Assembly: GCF_001269985.1 (NCBI RefSeq)
Contig: NZ_BBZB01000002.1
Location: 930,001-994,000 of the forward strand
Length of the DNA stretch: 64,000 nt
Source of the DNA: Pseudoalteromonas sp. '520P1 No. 423'
GTDB lineage: Bacteria; Pseudomonadota; Gammaproteobacteria; Enterobacterales; Alteromonadaceae
Direction: 5' to 3'
Under the pieces are notes generated by a model. That model made no database searches, was not told where the DNA came from, and saw nothing but the letters and a program-made list of their open reading frames with translations. Below are positions 22,931 through 35,400 of this stretch, in pieces. Numbering within the stretch: the first letter of the stretch is position 1; each line of letters opens with the position of its first letter. A program made the position numbers and the translations under genes.

Positions 22931-23329
22931 TTAGTTTGCTATTTGATTACACTGCTGGTGCCTGAACCTATAATTTTTAACATGTGTGAAAGCCACAATA
23001 CAAGAGCCTGCAACTGTTAAAACTATTTCAGTGAATGAGCCAAAAAACTGGATCTTGGTGATCACAGCCGAGACTAATATAAATAAACCGAAACAACCTA
23101 ATAAGAAAATCGATATTTTTTTATGGTTAAAAATGCCAATAGACAATGCAACTAAACTAAAAGCGACAACACCGTAAAGTAACTGTTGGTGAAATACCTC
23201 ATTATTAGCTGATAATACGCTTGAGATTGAGGGAACAAGCACGATGAGTATTGGTATTAACAAACAATGGGCAATACACAACATTGATAGTCCTATTGCT
23301 GTATTGTCACTTATGCGTTGTATTTTCAT
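22931..23329 (-). CDS. MerC-domain membrane protein
   Basis: A 132-residue protein with four membrane segments and the MerC motif SMLCIAHCLLIPILIVLVP, whose two Cys in the first segment bind metal in mercury-uptake MerC. No mer genes are nearby, so mercury transport is unlikely; first place in a Zur-type operon suggests metal (zinc) uptake or sensing. GGAAG lies before ATG 23329. It is 68 bases upstream of folE2 on the same strand. Confidence 0.85.
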   Translation of the reverse strand: MKIQRISDNTAIGLSMLCIAHCLLIPILIVLVPSISSVLSANNEVFHQQLLYGVVAFSLVALSIGIFNHKKISIFLLGCFGLFILVSAVITKIQFFGSFTEIVLTVAGSCIVAFTHVKNYRFRHQQCNQIAN

Positions 23330-23352
23330 GATGTCTTCCAGTTTTTCTTAAT

Positions 23353-23367
23353 TGTTATAATATAACA
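23353..23367. promoter_or_regulatory. Zur box
   Basis: TGTTATAATATAACA is a perfect 7-1-7 palindrome with the core of the gammaproteobacterial Zur consensus (GTTATA-N-TATAAC). It lies 24 bases before the merC-like start, where it would block the promoter when zinc is sufficient. Prediction from motif and gene content. Confidence 0.8.
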
Positions 23368-23490
23368 TACTGAGATTTTCAATCAATATTGATTTGTGAT
23401 TGGTCGCTGTGATTTCTGTTGTAAAAATGGTGGGGCAGAAGATACTTATTTATGGGGTTTGTTAGTTTTTATAGATGTAAATATTAAAAA

Positions 23491-23522
23491 ACTGACGCTA
23501 AGAAAGGGGTCTCACCGTCAGT
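23491..23522 (-). terminator. Terminator of the endonuclease I gene
   Basis: ACTGACG (23491-23497) and CGTCAGT (23516-23522) form the stem; on the minus strand it is followed by TTTTTT. Confidence 0.75.
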
Positions 23523-23550
23523 ATGATTTATAAATGGTTAAAGCTGATTT

Positions 23551-25818
23551 TTAAAATTGAATAGACCAAGCATTTAATTGGCCCTCATCTTTTTTAACTT
23601 TATCTTTGATGATAAGTTTCCAAGTACCTGTGACATTTGCAGGTAGATCAATTAAATAGAATTCTTGCAAATTTTGCGCATCATCATATTTGTCTTTCGC
23701 TTTTAATAGATATACATCACCATTAGGAGATTTTAATTTGATTTTTAAATCACCTAGGTAAGTGTGTGTAATATCAACATACACTTGTGCTGTTGGGCTA
23801 TAATCAGGATCTGCTACTGTAATTTTACTTACAGTACGTTTTTTATCTAAAATTGGTTTTACATGTGTGTTCTCATAATAAGATTGTGCTTCATTTGATA
23901 CTGTAACTTCTTGGTTAACAATATGTTCACCACCATTGTTATCAACAACCATTAATGAAACTGAATACGTACCTTCTTGTGAAAAAGTATGCGTAACAAG
24001 TTCAGAATTCGCTTGTTCATTACTTGCAAATACCCACGTATATTGCGAAATAGTGCCATCTGTATCGATACTTTGTGATGCATCGAACTGACAAGTTAAA
24101 TTAGTACAAGAATAAGTAAAACTTGCTGTTGGTAAAATATTTTCTGCCGGGAAAGTTTGATTGGTATTTACTGCATCTTTAGTATTTTGAGCAGGTGCTT
24201 GCCAAGTGAATTCGCTATATTTGCTTCCATCTCCTGATAATTGTAATGAATGTCCAGCTGTAGTAGAGCTCGTTTCTGCTACTCCAACATCTGTAGACTC
24301 CATGCCATCAGCTGTTCCGCCTGTAGCAGTAAAGCTCCCTTCATAACTTAAAAATTGAACAACTTCGTTTGCAGGGTTTATTAACGCAAAGCCATCTGGT
24401 CCGCCATTTTGAATGCCCGAGATTAAAAATGCAATTGCACCAAAACCATTTTGCTGATCATTAATTACGCCGCTTAATGATTGTGTATTATAAAGTGCGC
24501 CGCCGTTACCATTGTATAATTCTATTGACCAACCAGATAAATCAGTTTCTGCTTTGCCTGCTATTTCAATAAATTCGTCAACATCAGAGCTGGCATTGTC
24601 GTAATGGAATTCATTTACCCATGCATCGCTGGTTTTTATTATAACTTCACTCGCTGTTGCTGATGTATGGCTACTTAGCTGTGATTCATTATTTGAAAAA
24701 TCAACGGCTGTTATTTTGTAAAAGTATTCAATGTTAGCTTGTAAGCTTTCATCATCAAAAACGTCACTTCGGATCACACTTGCATTGATTTTTGTGAATG
24801 AACCTTCAGCGGTATCACTTCTGTAGATATTATAGCCGTTTAAATCAGATTCAGTATTTGCACTCCAGTTTAATGAAACTTTACCTGCTCTACCGATACT
24901 TGATAAATTAATTGGCGCATCGGGTGCAATTAAATCAGCTTCACCATTACAGATAGATTCAAAAATACATTCAGCATATTCAGGATGATCTACAAATGGG
25001 TTTCTATTACCTTGAAAACTAAAAACAGCTTCAGTGTGACGTCTTTCAAAATCATCTACAGGATCTTGCTTATGCCATTGGATCAGAGTTGATTTTAAGC
25101 CCATATAAGCAACTGATTGATTTGAACCCGTATTAGATGCGTCTATTAAGTTTCTATCATCAGTTAAGATTAAGTCTGGTTCAGAAACACCTGTCACATT
25201 GTGCGTACCGCCTTCATAACGGATGGCCATGTACATCATTGCTCTGGCAACATCGCCTTTTCTAGCATCCCATGTTTCCCAGCTACCAGCTGAATATGAA
25301 CCGTCAGTCCAATTCGAATTTACACCACCTCTATCGTTATTCTCCTGAGTTGTTTTTTCGCTACAGCCAGAATCACAGTTAGCGTAAGGCTTATTTGAAC
25401 GACTAGAATTATAACTACTATCTGCAATAAACAAATGGTGTGCGTCGGTATAAGCGTAGTTACTAGAGCCATCGTCTGGAAAACCATATGATTTAGGCCA
25501 TGAGTGCTCTCTGTTATAAAATGAGTTACCACCGCCTTCTTTTTTATAGCTCGCATTTCTGTATATTGTAATTACATTCGCAGCATTATTTGGATCTTGA
25601 TCAGCTGTTTCTAAAATGTCCCATGTATCGGTTTGCGAAGATGTATACGGGAATCGAGTATGATCATCTATTATGGCATGGAGTGAGTTTCTCAGTGCGA
25701 TAGCTGAAGAGGTATCTGCAGTGTTGTAATAATCTGCAGGGACAGTGGCTAATGCACTCGTTGATAATATAAGACCTGTGACAGATCCTAAAATATGATT
25801 TATTTGCGTGAGTTTCAT
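23551..25818 (-). CDS. Secreted multidomain endonuclease I
   Basis: Extracellular DNase of the EndA/NucM family, 755 residues. Signal peptide about 1-24 (ending ALA|TV). The nuclease domain (about 25-290) carries NREHSWPKSYGFPDDG with the catalytic His, TDAHHLFIADSSYN-SSRSN, WDARKGDVARAMMYMAIRY and the closing LIQWHKQDPVDDFERRHTEA and NRNPFVDHPEYAE. Then follow a fibronectin type III domain (about 298-395), a lamin-tail domain (about 400-540, WVNEFHYDNASSDVDEFIEI), a PKD domain (about 560-645) and a C-terminal P/proprotein-convertase-like domain ending LNAWSIQF. Such nucleases use extracellular DNA as nutrient or remodel biofilm. Single gene with its own terminator. Confidence 0.93.
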   Translation of the reverse strand: MKLTQINHILGSVTGLILSTSALATVPADYYNTADTSSAIALRNSLHAIIDDHTRFPYTSSQTDTWDILETADQDPNNAANVITIYRNASYKKEGGGNSFYNREHSWPKSYGFPDDGSSNYAYTDAHHLFIADSSYNSSRSNKPYANCDSGCSEKTTQENNDRGGVNSNWTDGSYSAGSWETWDARKGDVARAMMYMAIRYEGGTHNVTGVSEPDLILTDDRNLIDASNTGSNQSVAYMGLKSTLIQWHKQDPVDDFERRHTEAVFSFQGNRNPFVDHPEYAECIFESICNGEADLIAPDAPINLSSIGRAGKVSLNWSANTESDLNGYNIYRSDTAEGSFTKINASVIRSDVFDDESLQANIEYFYKITAVDFSNNESQLSSHTSATASEVIIKTSDAWVNEFHYDNASSDVDEFIEIAGKAETDLSGWSIELYNGNGGALYNTQSLSGVINDQQNGFGAIAFLISGIQNGGPDGFALINPANEVVQFLSYEGSFTATGGTADGMESTDVGVAETSSTTAGHSLQLSGDGSKYSEFTWQAPAQNTKDAVNTNQTFPAENILPTASFTYSCTNLTCQFDASQSIDTDGTISQYTWVFASNEQANSELVTHTFSQEGTYSVSLMVVDNNGGEHIVNQEVTVSNEAQSYYENTHVKPILDKKRTVSKITVADPDYSPTAQVYVDITHTYLGDLKIKLKSPNGDVYLLKAKDKYDDAQNLQEFYLIDLPANVTGTWKLIIKDKVKKDEGQLNAWSIQF

Positions 25819-26426
25819 ATTCGACCTAGATATTTTTAAAGTTTTGTTTTAACGATTTAAACTTTAAATTTGAGTTAAAATGGGTACAAATCATATAAGG
25901 GAATTGTTAAGGTTTTATGACAATAAAAAAATAAATTATATATATTTAAATCATATACTTATATTTGTTTAATAATTGGTCTATTTTTTTTGGCGGCTGT
26001 AAAAATGTGAGGACACTGTAAATAAAATGTCCGTATATATACGGTTTGTAGTTTGTTTGAGGTATTTCTAAATTGAACACATGTGATTTTATGGATTGGT
26101 TGCATGTATGTTCCTGATATGACTACATATTTTGATTCCATAAAACATCTAGCGTGTATTTTTGTCGTTTATCGCATAAACACCTATTTTTATTGTTTTA
26201 TGTCAAATTTTAACTTAGGTTATTAACATTAATGACAGCGCTGTCTTAGTTTTGGAAACGTCAAGTAAGTGATCTCTATAAAATTTTTGTCTTATTTTAA
26301 GACAAATATAAGCAATATTGTGAGGCATTGTTGATATATGGCTAATGTCATTATCAGTCAGTACTTGTCCATTTTATATGACAACAATAACATCTATTTT
26401 ATAGGTACTTCAGAGGGATATGATAA
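25819..26426. promoter_or_regulatory. Divergent upstream region with two palindromes
   Basis: This 608-base gap separates the divergent endonuclease and giant surface-protein genes and should hold both promoters. Two perfect palindromes stand out: CCGTATATATACGG (26031-26044) and GACAGCGCTGTC (26234-26245, flanked AAT and TTA). The second has the form of LacI-family operators (central CG, outer TGACA). No gene is seen. Confidence 0.5.
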
Positions 26427-29400
26427 GTGAATAAGATACAATTAATTTCGATATTGATAATATTATTTTTTGCCAATACAAAGTTAGTGTTCGCATCAAT
26501 ATTAATTACTAGTGAAGCGACCCCTACTGCTGTAGTAAATAAGCAATATATTTATGAATTTAAATCAGATTACAATGGCAATCTTTCTACCAATTGGAGT
26601 GTAGACACTTTACCGAGTTGGTTGTATCTACAATACGAGTATAGCGCTGTACCTAAGTCTTTTAATGTTAAATCCCCGCCGTTATCATTGATATCTATGG
26701 CTGCTGATGATATCGGAAACGTTTATGGTGTGCATTTTGAACCTCCTTCATTCCCTATAGGTGTTCGTCAAATATTTTTATATAAGTACGCAACAGATGG
26801 AGAAATTATTCACCTTTTTGATTTTGATTTTAATGAATATTTCGATTTCAGTGACGGTCTTATTATTAATCCTGAACAAATTAAAATACTCTTGATTGAA
26901 TCACAGTTATATATAGTGTACCAAGCAGGTTGGTCTGAAGAAGGAAAAAAATTAAAGATCGGTAAGTATGATCTTAATACAAACATGTTCAATGACTTTG
27001 TTACATTAGGCGGTTACAGTGCCAAGGCCGTGACTGAAAATCAGGGAGATATTTATGTTGTTACTGATAAAGGTATTAAAAAAATATCACGGGAAGGTGA
27101 GATTACTGATATTGGGTCGAATATTAAAGATATAAACCTAACAACGGGTTTAGCATTTTCAGAAGGTGAATTATATTTATCTGGTGAAAATGGTTTATCA
27201 ATTTATGATGATGATTCCGGTGAATTGAAAACGGTATCTGACTTAAATGACATATGTTCAATCAAAGAAGAAGAAAAAGCTGTTAGCGATATTAAAATCA
27301 AAGATACAGGTGATATGTATCTCTCTGGTATTTTTGGAGTTATGCGCTTATCAGCTGATTTAAAATCTTGTTCGTCTTTATTTACAGACAACACTTTATT
27401 AATAGCATTGTCTGCTAATCAACAATTATTTTTATTAGATTCAATAGATGAGAATAATTCAATAAAGCTTTTGCAAAGAATTTCTAATTATTTGGCTGGT
27501 ATACCTACCGACGATGATAGAGGGATACATAAGGTTAAGTTGATGTTGGATGTTGGCAATGAGCACATTGAGCAGGATTTTGAAATTGAAGTTAAATATG
27601 TAGCATATCCACTTACAATTACGGGTAACAATATTATTGGTGAATGGACTTTCGAAGATAGGGAATATGGTCTTAAACTAGAATTAGGTAATAAACAGTA
27701 TATTGATGAGATTTTTACTTTCTCTAGTACTGGATTGCCAAAATGGGCAAGTATTGATAAAAAAGGTACTGTGAGTGGCACGCCCAGGAATGAAGATGTC
27801 ACTCATGAAGGAATAGTAGAAAATGACCCATTATCATATACTATACACGTTTCAGGTGATAAAGGTGGTGAGGGGGAGTTATTAGTTGAATATGCCGTAA
27901 TCAATGTAAATGATACACCAACTATCAGTGGCTCTCCGATAAAATTAATTGTTGTAGGCGAAAAATACGACTTTAAACCAATAGGTAATGACATCGATAA
28001 GTTTGATACTTTGAGATATGAGATTAAAAATATACCTAAATGGGCCAATTTTGATGTTAAGACTGGTACTTTAAGCGGTACGCCTAATCATTCTAATGTT
28101 GGCACCACAGACGGGATTATTATTTCGGTGCATGATGAGATACTCGACGCTGAATTGGCCCCCTTTTCCTTGACTGTATATGAGAAACCAAAAATTAGTG
28201 GTACGCCAGACAAAAACATTGCTGAAGATACGCATTACGAATTTAAACCAGATGTAAGTGCAGATGATAAAACCGTTATTCAAAAAATTAGTATTGACAA
28301 TAAACCTAGTTGGGCAACTTTTGATCCCGAGACGGGAGTGTTATCCGGTACACCTAGTAATCAAGATGTTGGTACAACACAAAATATTGTTATCACACTG
28401 TATGCTAAGCAATATGATGTTGAATATGAACTTAGCTTAGAGGCCTTTAACTTAACTGTCACCAATGTCAATGACACGCCCAGTATTCAAGGTACTCCTA
28501 AATCACGTGTTTTTATAAATCAGCTTTACACTTTTAAACCGGATGCTAATGATAGTGATATAGGCGATACACTCAACTTTAGTATTAATATTCTACCGAG
28601 CTGGGCAAGCTTTGATGAAGTAACAGGTATTTTAAGTGGTACGCCAACTGAAGATGATGTTGATAACATGACTGCCAACATTATTATTAAAGTAACTGAT
28701 AAACAAGGGGCACATTCGAGCCTTGCTCCTTTTTCCTTGACAGTAAAACGGATGATAACCAGTTCGCCTCTTGTTTCGGTGTTTGAAGACCATTTATACA
28801 CTTATATGATTAATCATGTTGATTCTGATAAAAACACCTTTAGTTTGCACACTCCTACTTTACCATCTTGGTTAAAAATGATTAATGGACAAAAAACCAC
28901 TTCATTTCTTAATAAAACAAAATTAAAGCCATTGGCGTTCACAAGCGATCATTCTGGTCATTTTTACATTATTTATTGGCATCCAGATAATGATCATTAT
29001 GGCTTGTATAAATCATCACTTGATGGTGAGTTAACCTTATTAAAAGACTTAACAGCAAATTATCCATCAGATTTTACAATTGATGAAATGCAAAATACGG
29101 ATTTATTAAATACGGATTTATTGATAATAGGTTCGGATTTATATATCGCTTATGAAGATGCTGGCAAGATCACTAAACTTGATGTCAATAACATGACAAA
29201 CGAAGCGATTTATCTGGATAACCTTAATTTGCCAAGAGAAATGGCTTATGCAGGTGGTTACTTATATTTCATTGAAACTGCTGATGAAAATAATAATCAT
29301 TTGCTAAAAAAATACGATCTGTTTGATAACAAAATCGCAGAAACAAAAAATTTAAGTGTAGAAAAGTACGGTAATTTAGTTAGCTTAGATGTTAATTCAA

Positions 29401-32400
29401 ATGGTGATTTATACTTTTTTGGCTTAAATGGAAATACCCTCACCATCGAGATAACGTCAAACACAGGTGAAATAAGCGAATGGGTATTAAAGCACGCTAC
29501 CTTAAAAGAAATAGCACAATTTGATGCTGTAATCACAAACCAAGGAGCGGTTAATTTTAGTTTCGATAATAGTCTATATCGCATAGATGCTAATATAAAT
29601 GCAAACAGTACTTTTCATAGCGTGTCACAATCAGACACAGCTTCTGAAGCTTTTTTTCAACAATTACACGTCTCAGCTGAGGGTCACGTTTTTGTGGCAA
29701 CAGCAAAAGATATCCTTCGTATTACAAATACGACGTATTTATCAGGCGTGCCTCGAAATAATGATGTAGGCTCGCACGCGGTAAAAATACTGTTAATAAA
29801 CGATGGCATGCAAGAAAACCAAGAGTTTACCATAGAAGTTAAAAATACCAATGATGGGCCATATATTTATGGTAACCCAGAACAGCAGGTTTTTGAAGAC
29901 AAAGTATACAGCTTTGTACCCTCTGCATCAGATGATGACTTAGCGTATGGCGATGTGCTGACTTTTAATATTGAAAACAAACCTAGCTGGTTAGACTTTA
30001 ACACAAATGATGGGTCTTTATTAGGTACTCCAGGAAATGACGATGTTGGTACAACAGAGCATATTGTGATCTCAGTAACCGATAGTAGTGGATTGTACTC
30101 TTTATTAGATGCTTTTGATTTAACAGTCACAAATGTCAATGATCCGCCAGAAGTTTTTGGTGACCCAGCGACCACTGTTAATGAAAATAATGAGTATCTA
30201 TTTTCTCCTAAAGTAAGGGATGTGGATAACAACAAGTTCTATTTTAGTATCACTAATAAACCCATTTGGGCTAATTTTGATTTAGATACGGGAGCTTTAA
30301 GGGGTATTCCCACTAATGAAAATATCGGTACTACATCAGGTATCGTGATTACGGTCTCTGATGGTGAGTATAGTGTCAATTTAGCACCATTTAATATAAC
30401 GGTTATCGATTTTAATAATGCGCCAATTGCTCAATCACAGGTCGTGCAGGGTGTTGAGGACATTCCCAAGTCCATTTTACTCTTTGGATCTGATATCGAC
30501 GGTGATAATTTAAGCTTTACGATTGTCAGTAACCCCAAAAATGGCAACCTCAGTGGTCGCGCTCCTAAACTAGAATATACACCCAATCATAACTTTAATG
30601 GCCAAGATAGTTTCACTTTTATTGTAACAGATATTTTAGGTCAAAAATCCACACTCGCCACAGTGAAAATAACGATTACAGCAGTCAATGATCTGCCTGT
30701 CGTGCAAGATGATTACGCTCAATTAAATGAAGATAATAAAGTCAAAATTAATGTATTGGCCAATGATACTGATAGCGATGGTTTTATACAAAAAACAAGT
30801 GTGATGTTAGATACCAATCCAGCAAATGGCACTGTGTCTATTAATACTGCAAATGGCGTGATAACTTATAACCCTAACGCACATTTTAATGGTTCTGATA
30901 GCTTTACTTATACCGTTATTGATAATCAGGGAATTAAATCCAAACCAGCCACAGTGAAAATCGATATCACAGCAATCAATGATCAGCCGTTGGCAAACAA
31001 TGATAGTATTACGACTGTTAAAAATAACAGTATCACCATAGATTTGACTGTTAATGACACAGATATAGAGGACTTGAAACCTAAAGGAGACATGACTATT
31101 ACAGGCTATCCTGCCAATGGTAGTGCTTCTTTGGTCGATGGCAAAGTACTTTATGTGCCAAATGCTGACTATTTTGGCACGGATAGTTTTACTTACTCAG
31201 TAAAAGATGATGACGGGTTAAGCTCTGATATCGCCAAAGTCATTATTACAGTATTAGATAGCAATCAAACACCAGTTGTTGTCAATGATGTCGCAGTGAC
31301 AAATGAAGATACTCCAGTCGTCATTGAGTTAGTGCACAGTGATTTAGGTATCGCATTTAATCCAGAAAACATGATTATTAGCAACCAAGCGACTTCAGGA
31401 CAGGTGAAAATAAATACAGATGCAACTGTTACTTATTCACCCAATAGTGACTTTTATGGAACTGATAGTTTCAGTTATATCATTACTGACAGTGAAAAGA
31501 GCACCTTTTATGACGTATTAGTCAGTATTACGATAAATTCAGTGAATGACGCACCGATTGCAGTTGATGATACAATAACTGATATTACCAAGGGCACAGT
31601 ATATATCATCAATGTATTGGGTAATGATACGGATGTTGATAGCAAGTTAGATAATACATCCTTTGATATTGTGTTAACACCCCACAGTGGCACTGCCATC
31701 GTCAATCCATTGGGTCAAATTGAATACACTCCAAGCGTTAATTTTAACGGTACTGATAGATTGAGTTATACAATACAAGATGCCACAGGTTTAATATCAA
31801 ATGAGGCCTTTGTCGACCTGACGACAGAAGCGTTTAATGAAAAGCCAATTGCAAATGATGATGGCCCTTTTATGCTAAATGAAGATGGTCAGCTCAGTAT
31901 CACAGTGCTAAAGAATGACCAAGATATAGATGGTACGTTAGATGAAACTAAGGTTACTTTAGTCACTAAGCCGACACGCGGTATTGTGCGTGTTAATTTA
32001 GATGGCACTGTTACTTATATTGCTGATAAAGATATCATTGGAAATGATAGCTTTACTTATATAGTTTCCGATAACCTCGGTGCTAAGGCAGTACACCCTG
32101 CTAAAGTCAATCTTGTTATAACAGCACACAATGATAGACCCGTAGGCGAAGATCAATCTGTAGAGGTGATTGAAGATACACCCGTCTCGATTTTATTATT
32201 CGCAGCTGATGTCGACAATGATAAGTTGGATTTTGAGATTGTTAGCGAGCCCAATAATGGCAGTCTGATTGGTCAGCCTCCTGAAATAATATATACGCCA
32301 AATAATAACTTTAATGGTCAAGACAGTTTTACTTTTATGGCGAATGACGGTTCACTCAATTCGGCTATTGCTACGGTTTATTTGAACGTGTTAGCTCAAA

Positions 32401-35400
32401 ATGATCAACCAATTGCAGATTCGATGTCAGTCACAGTGATGGAAGACAAGCCAAGACAGTTTAAGTTAAATGGTCGTGATAGTGATGGTGACAGCTTGAG
32501 TTATCAAATCACTTCTGCCCCAGTAAATGGCACATTAAGTGGTCAAGCACCCGAGCTACAGTATACCCCTAATGCCGACTTTAATGGTCAAGACAGTTTT
32601 ACTTTTATGGCGAATGACGGTTCACTGAATTCGGCTATTGCTACGGTTTATTTGAACGTGTTAGCTCAAAATGATCAACCAATTGCAAATTCGATGTCAG
32701 TCACAGTGATGGAAGACAAGCCAACACAGTTTAAGTTAAATGGCCGTGATAGTGATGGTGACAGCTTGAGTTATCAAATCACTTCTGCCCCAGTAAATGG
32801 CACATTAAGTGGACAAGCACCCGAGCTACAGTATACCCCTAATGCCGACTTTAATGGTCAAGACAGTTTTACTTTTATGGCGAATGACGGTTCACTGAAT
32901 TCGGCTATTGCTACGGTTTATTTGAACGTGCTAGCTCAAAATGATCAACCAATTGCAAATTCGATGTCAGTCACAGTGATGGAAGACAAGTCAACACAGT
33001 TTAAGTTAAATGGCAGTGATAGTGATAGTGATGGTGACAGCTTAAGTTATCAAATCACTTCTGATCCAGTAAATGGCACATTAAGTGGTCAAGCGCCTGA
33101 GCTACAGTATACCCCTAATGCTGACTTTAATGGTCAAGACAGTTTTACTTTTTCTGTACATGATGGCAAGTCCAGATCTGAACCAGTGGCAGTCAATATT
33201 AGCGTAATTGCCCAAAATGATGCCCCTATAGCTGTAGATGATATTTTAAATATGCGTCATTGGCATACAACAGATATTAATGTATTGGCTAATGATCGCG
33301 ATATTGATGGTGATAAACTCAGTATTATAGGTGCCACTGTGAATAATGGTTCAGTAGAGTGGACGGATACGTTAATACGTTATACACCTCAGGATGGATT
33401 TGAAGGTTCAGATGTGATCCAATATATTATTACTGATATAAAGGGCGCATCGTCAAGGGCCTTAGTATTGATTGATATTAATATCGACGATACAGATTTA
33501 CCCGTGATCACTTTACCTAGTAATATTGAAGTGAATGCGACTGCTTTGTTGACTAAAGTTGATTTAGGTGTCGCAACAGCGGTTGATAAAAATGGTCATC
33601 CGCTAGCTGTTGCTTTGTCAAACAGTAGTCCCTTTTTAAAACCTGGGATCAATACGGTTCTATGGCAAGCTACTGACAGTCAACATCGCACGGCGTTAGC
33701 AAGTCAAACTGTTAAAGTTAATCCTCTGATTTCATTAGGAAAAGATGAAATGGCACTAGAGGGCTTTACTGCTTCAATCAATATTTATCTTAATGGGGTC
33801 GCACCAACTTACCCAATATCAATTCCTTATACTATAAAAGGGAGTGCGCAAGCTGGCGTTGACCACAACCTGACAGATGGTACTTTGCTGATAAAATCAG
33901 GTATTGAAGGTAGTATTCGTTTCAAAATTTATGCTGATGATATACCTGAAGATGCAGAAACGATTATTATTGAGCTCGATAACGCACTTAATTTAGGGAG
34001 TAAATATCGCCAGACGATTACTATCAGTGAAGACAATGTAAGCCCAACAGTTGAAGTCTTAGTTGAACAGATGAATGAACCACGTTTATTAGTCAACCAA
34101 GAAGATGGACTTGTAGTAATAAAAGCGCAAATCAACCACCCAAATCCCGATAAAAAATTCAGCTATGAATGGTCAAGTGACCAACAAATTTTGAGTGATC
34201 AGGATCCAACAAGTGATCGTTTTAGTTTTGAACCGACTGATCTTGAAACTGGCTTGTATCATGCGTTACTTAAAGTGACAGATCTCGATGACCCCACATA
34301 TCAAGTAGAGAAAAAGGTCACTTTCAAGTTAGATAAATCAGCAGCGGTACTAAGTAATGCGGATATTGATAATGATGGCATACCTGATAATGTTGAAGGC
34401 CTATCTGACACTGATAAAAATGGTATTGTTGATTACAAAGATAGTATTACTGAGTGTAATGTGATTCCTCAATTAGTCGGAGTATCTGACTCATTCTTAC
34501 TTGAGGGTCAACCTGGTGTATGTTTAAGTTTGGGTAACGAAGCTTTATTTCATGGTTCAAATGGCGCACGTCTACTTCTTAATGATAATGATGATACTAG
34601 TGCCAAGAACATAGGTGGCGTATTTGATTTTATTGCTTCTCCTTTACCAATACAAGGGCAAGCCTATAGCATTGTAATACCCCAGGTACAGCCAATCCCA
34701 ACACAAGCTATTTATCGAAAAAAAGTGGAGACGGGAAAATGGACTGATTTTGTTCAAAATGACACTGAGCAAGTATGGTCTGCAGAAGGAGAATTTGGTT
34801 TCTGTCCGCCTCCAGGTGACAGCCGTTGGCAACGAGGATTACTGGAGGGCGGTTGGTGTATCCAATTAACGATCACAGACGGCGGTCCTAATGATCATGA
34901 TGGTCAAGCAAATGGCACTATAGTTGATCCCGGTGGTGTAGCTGTTATGTTAGACAACAACCATTTACCCATAGCGCTAGATGATACAGTCCAAACACGG
35001 ATTGATACACAAATTATCATAGATGTATTAGTCAATGACAGTGACAGCGATGGTGATGAGCTGTTTATTAATTCCGCCAATGCGATTTTTGGCAGTGTAC
35101 TTATCGATAATAATCGCTTGGATTATCAACCTGCACTAGGGTTCTTTGGTACTGATACCGTTATTTATGGTATTTCTGATGGTCATGGCGGAGTTGCATT
35201 TGCAAAATTAACAGTCAAAACGCGAGAAAATTTAGCCCCTGTAACAGAGGAAGATAATGCTAAAGCTATATCAGGTCAAGAGATCACAATAGATGTCTTA
35301 GCGAATGACAGTGATCCCGAAAATGATACTCTCAGTATAAAAACTGCTGAAGCTGAAAATGGTTCTGTGATGATTAATAGTGACAATACCTTGAGATATC

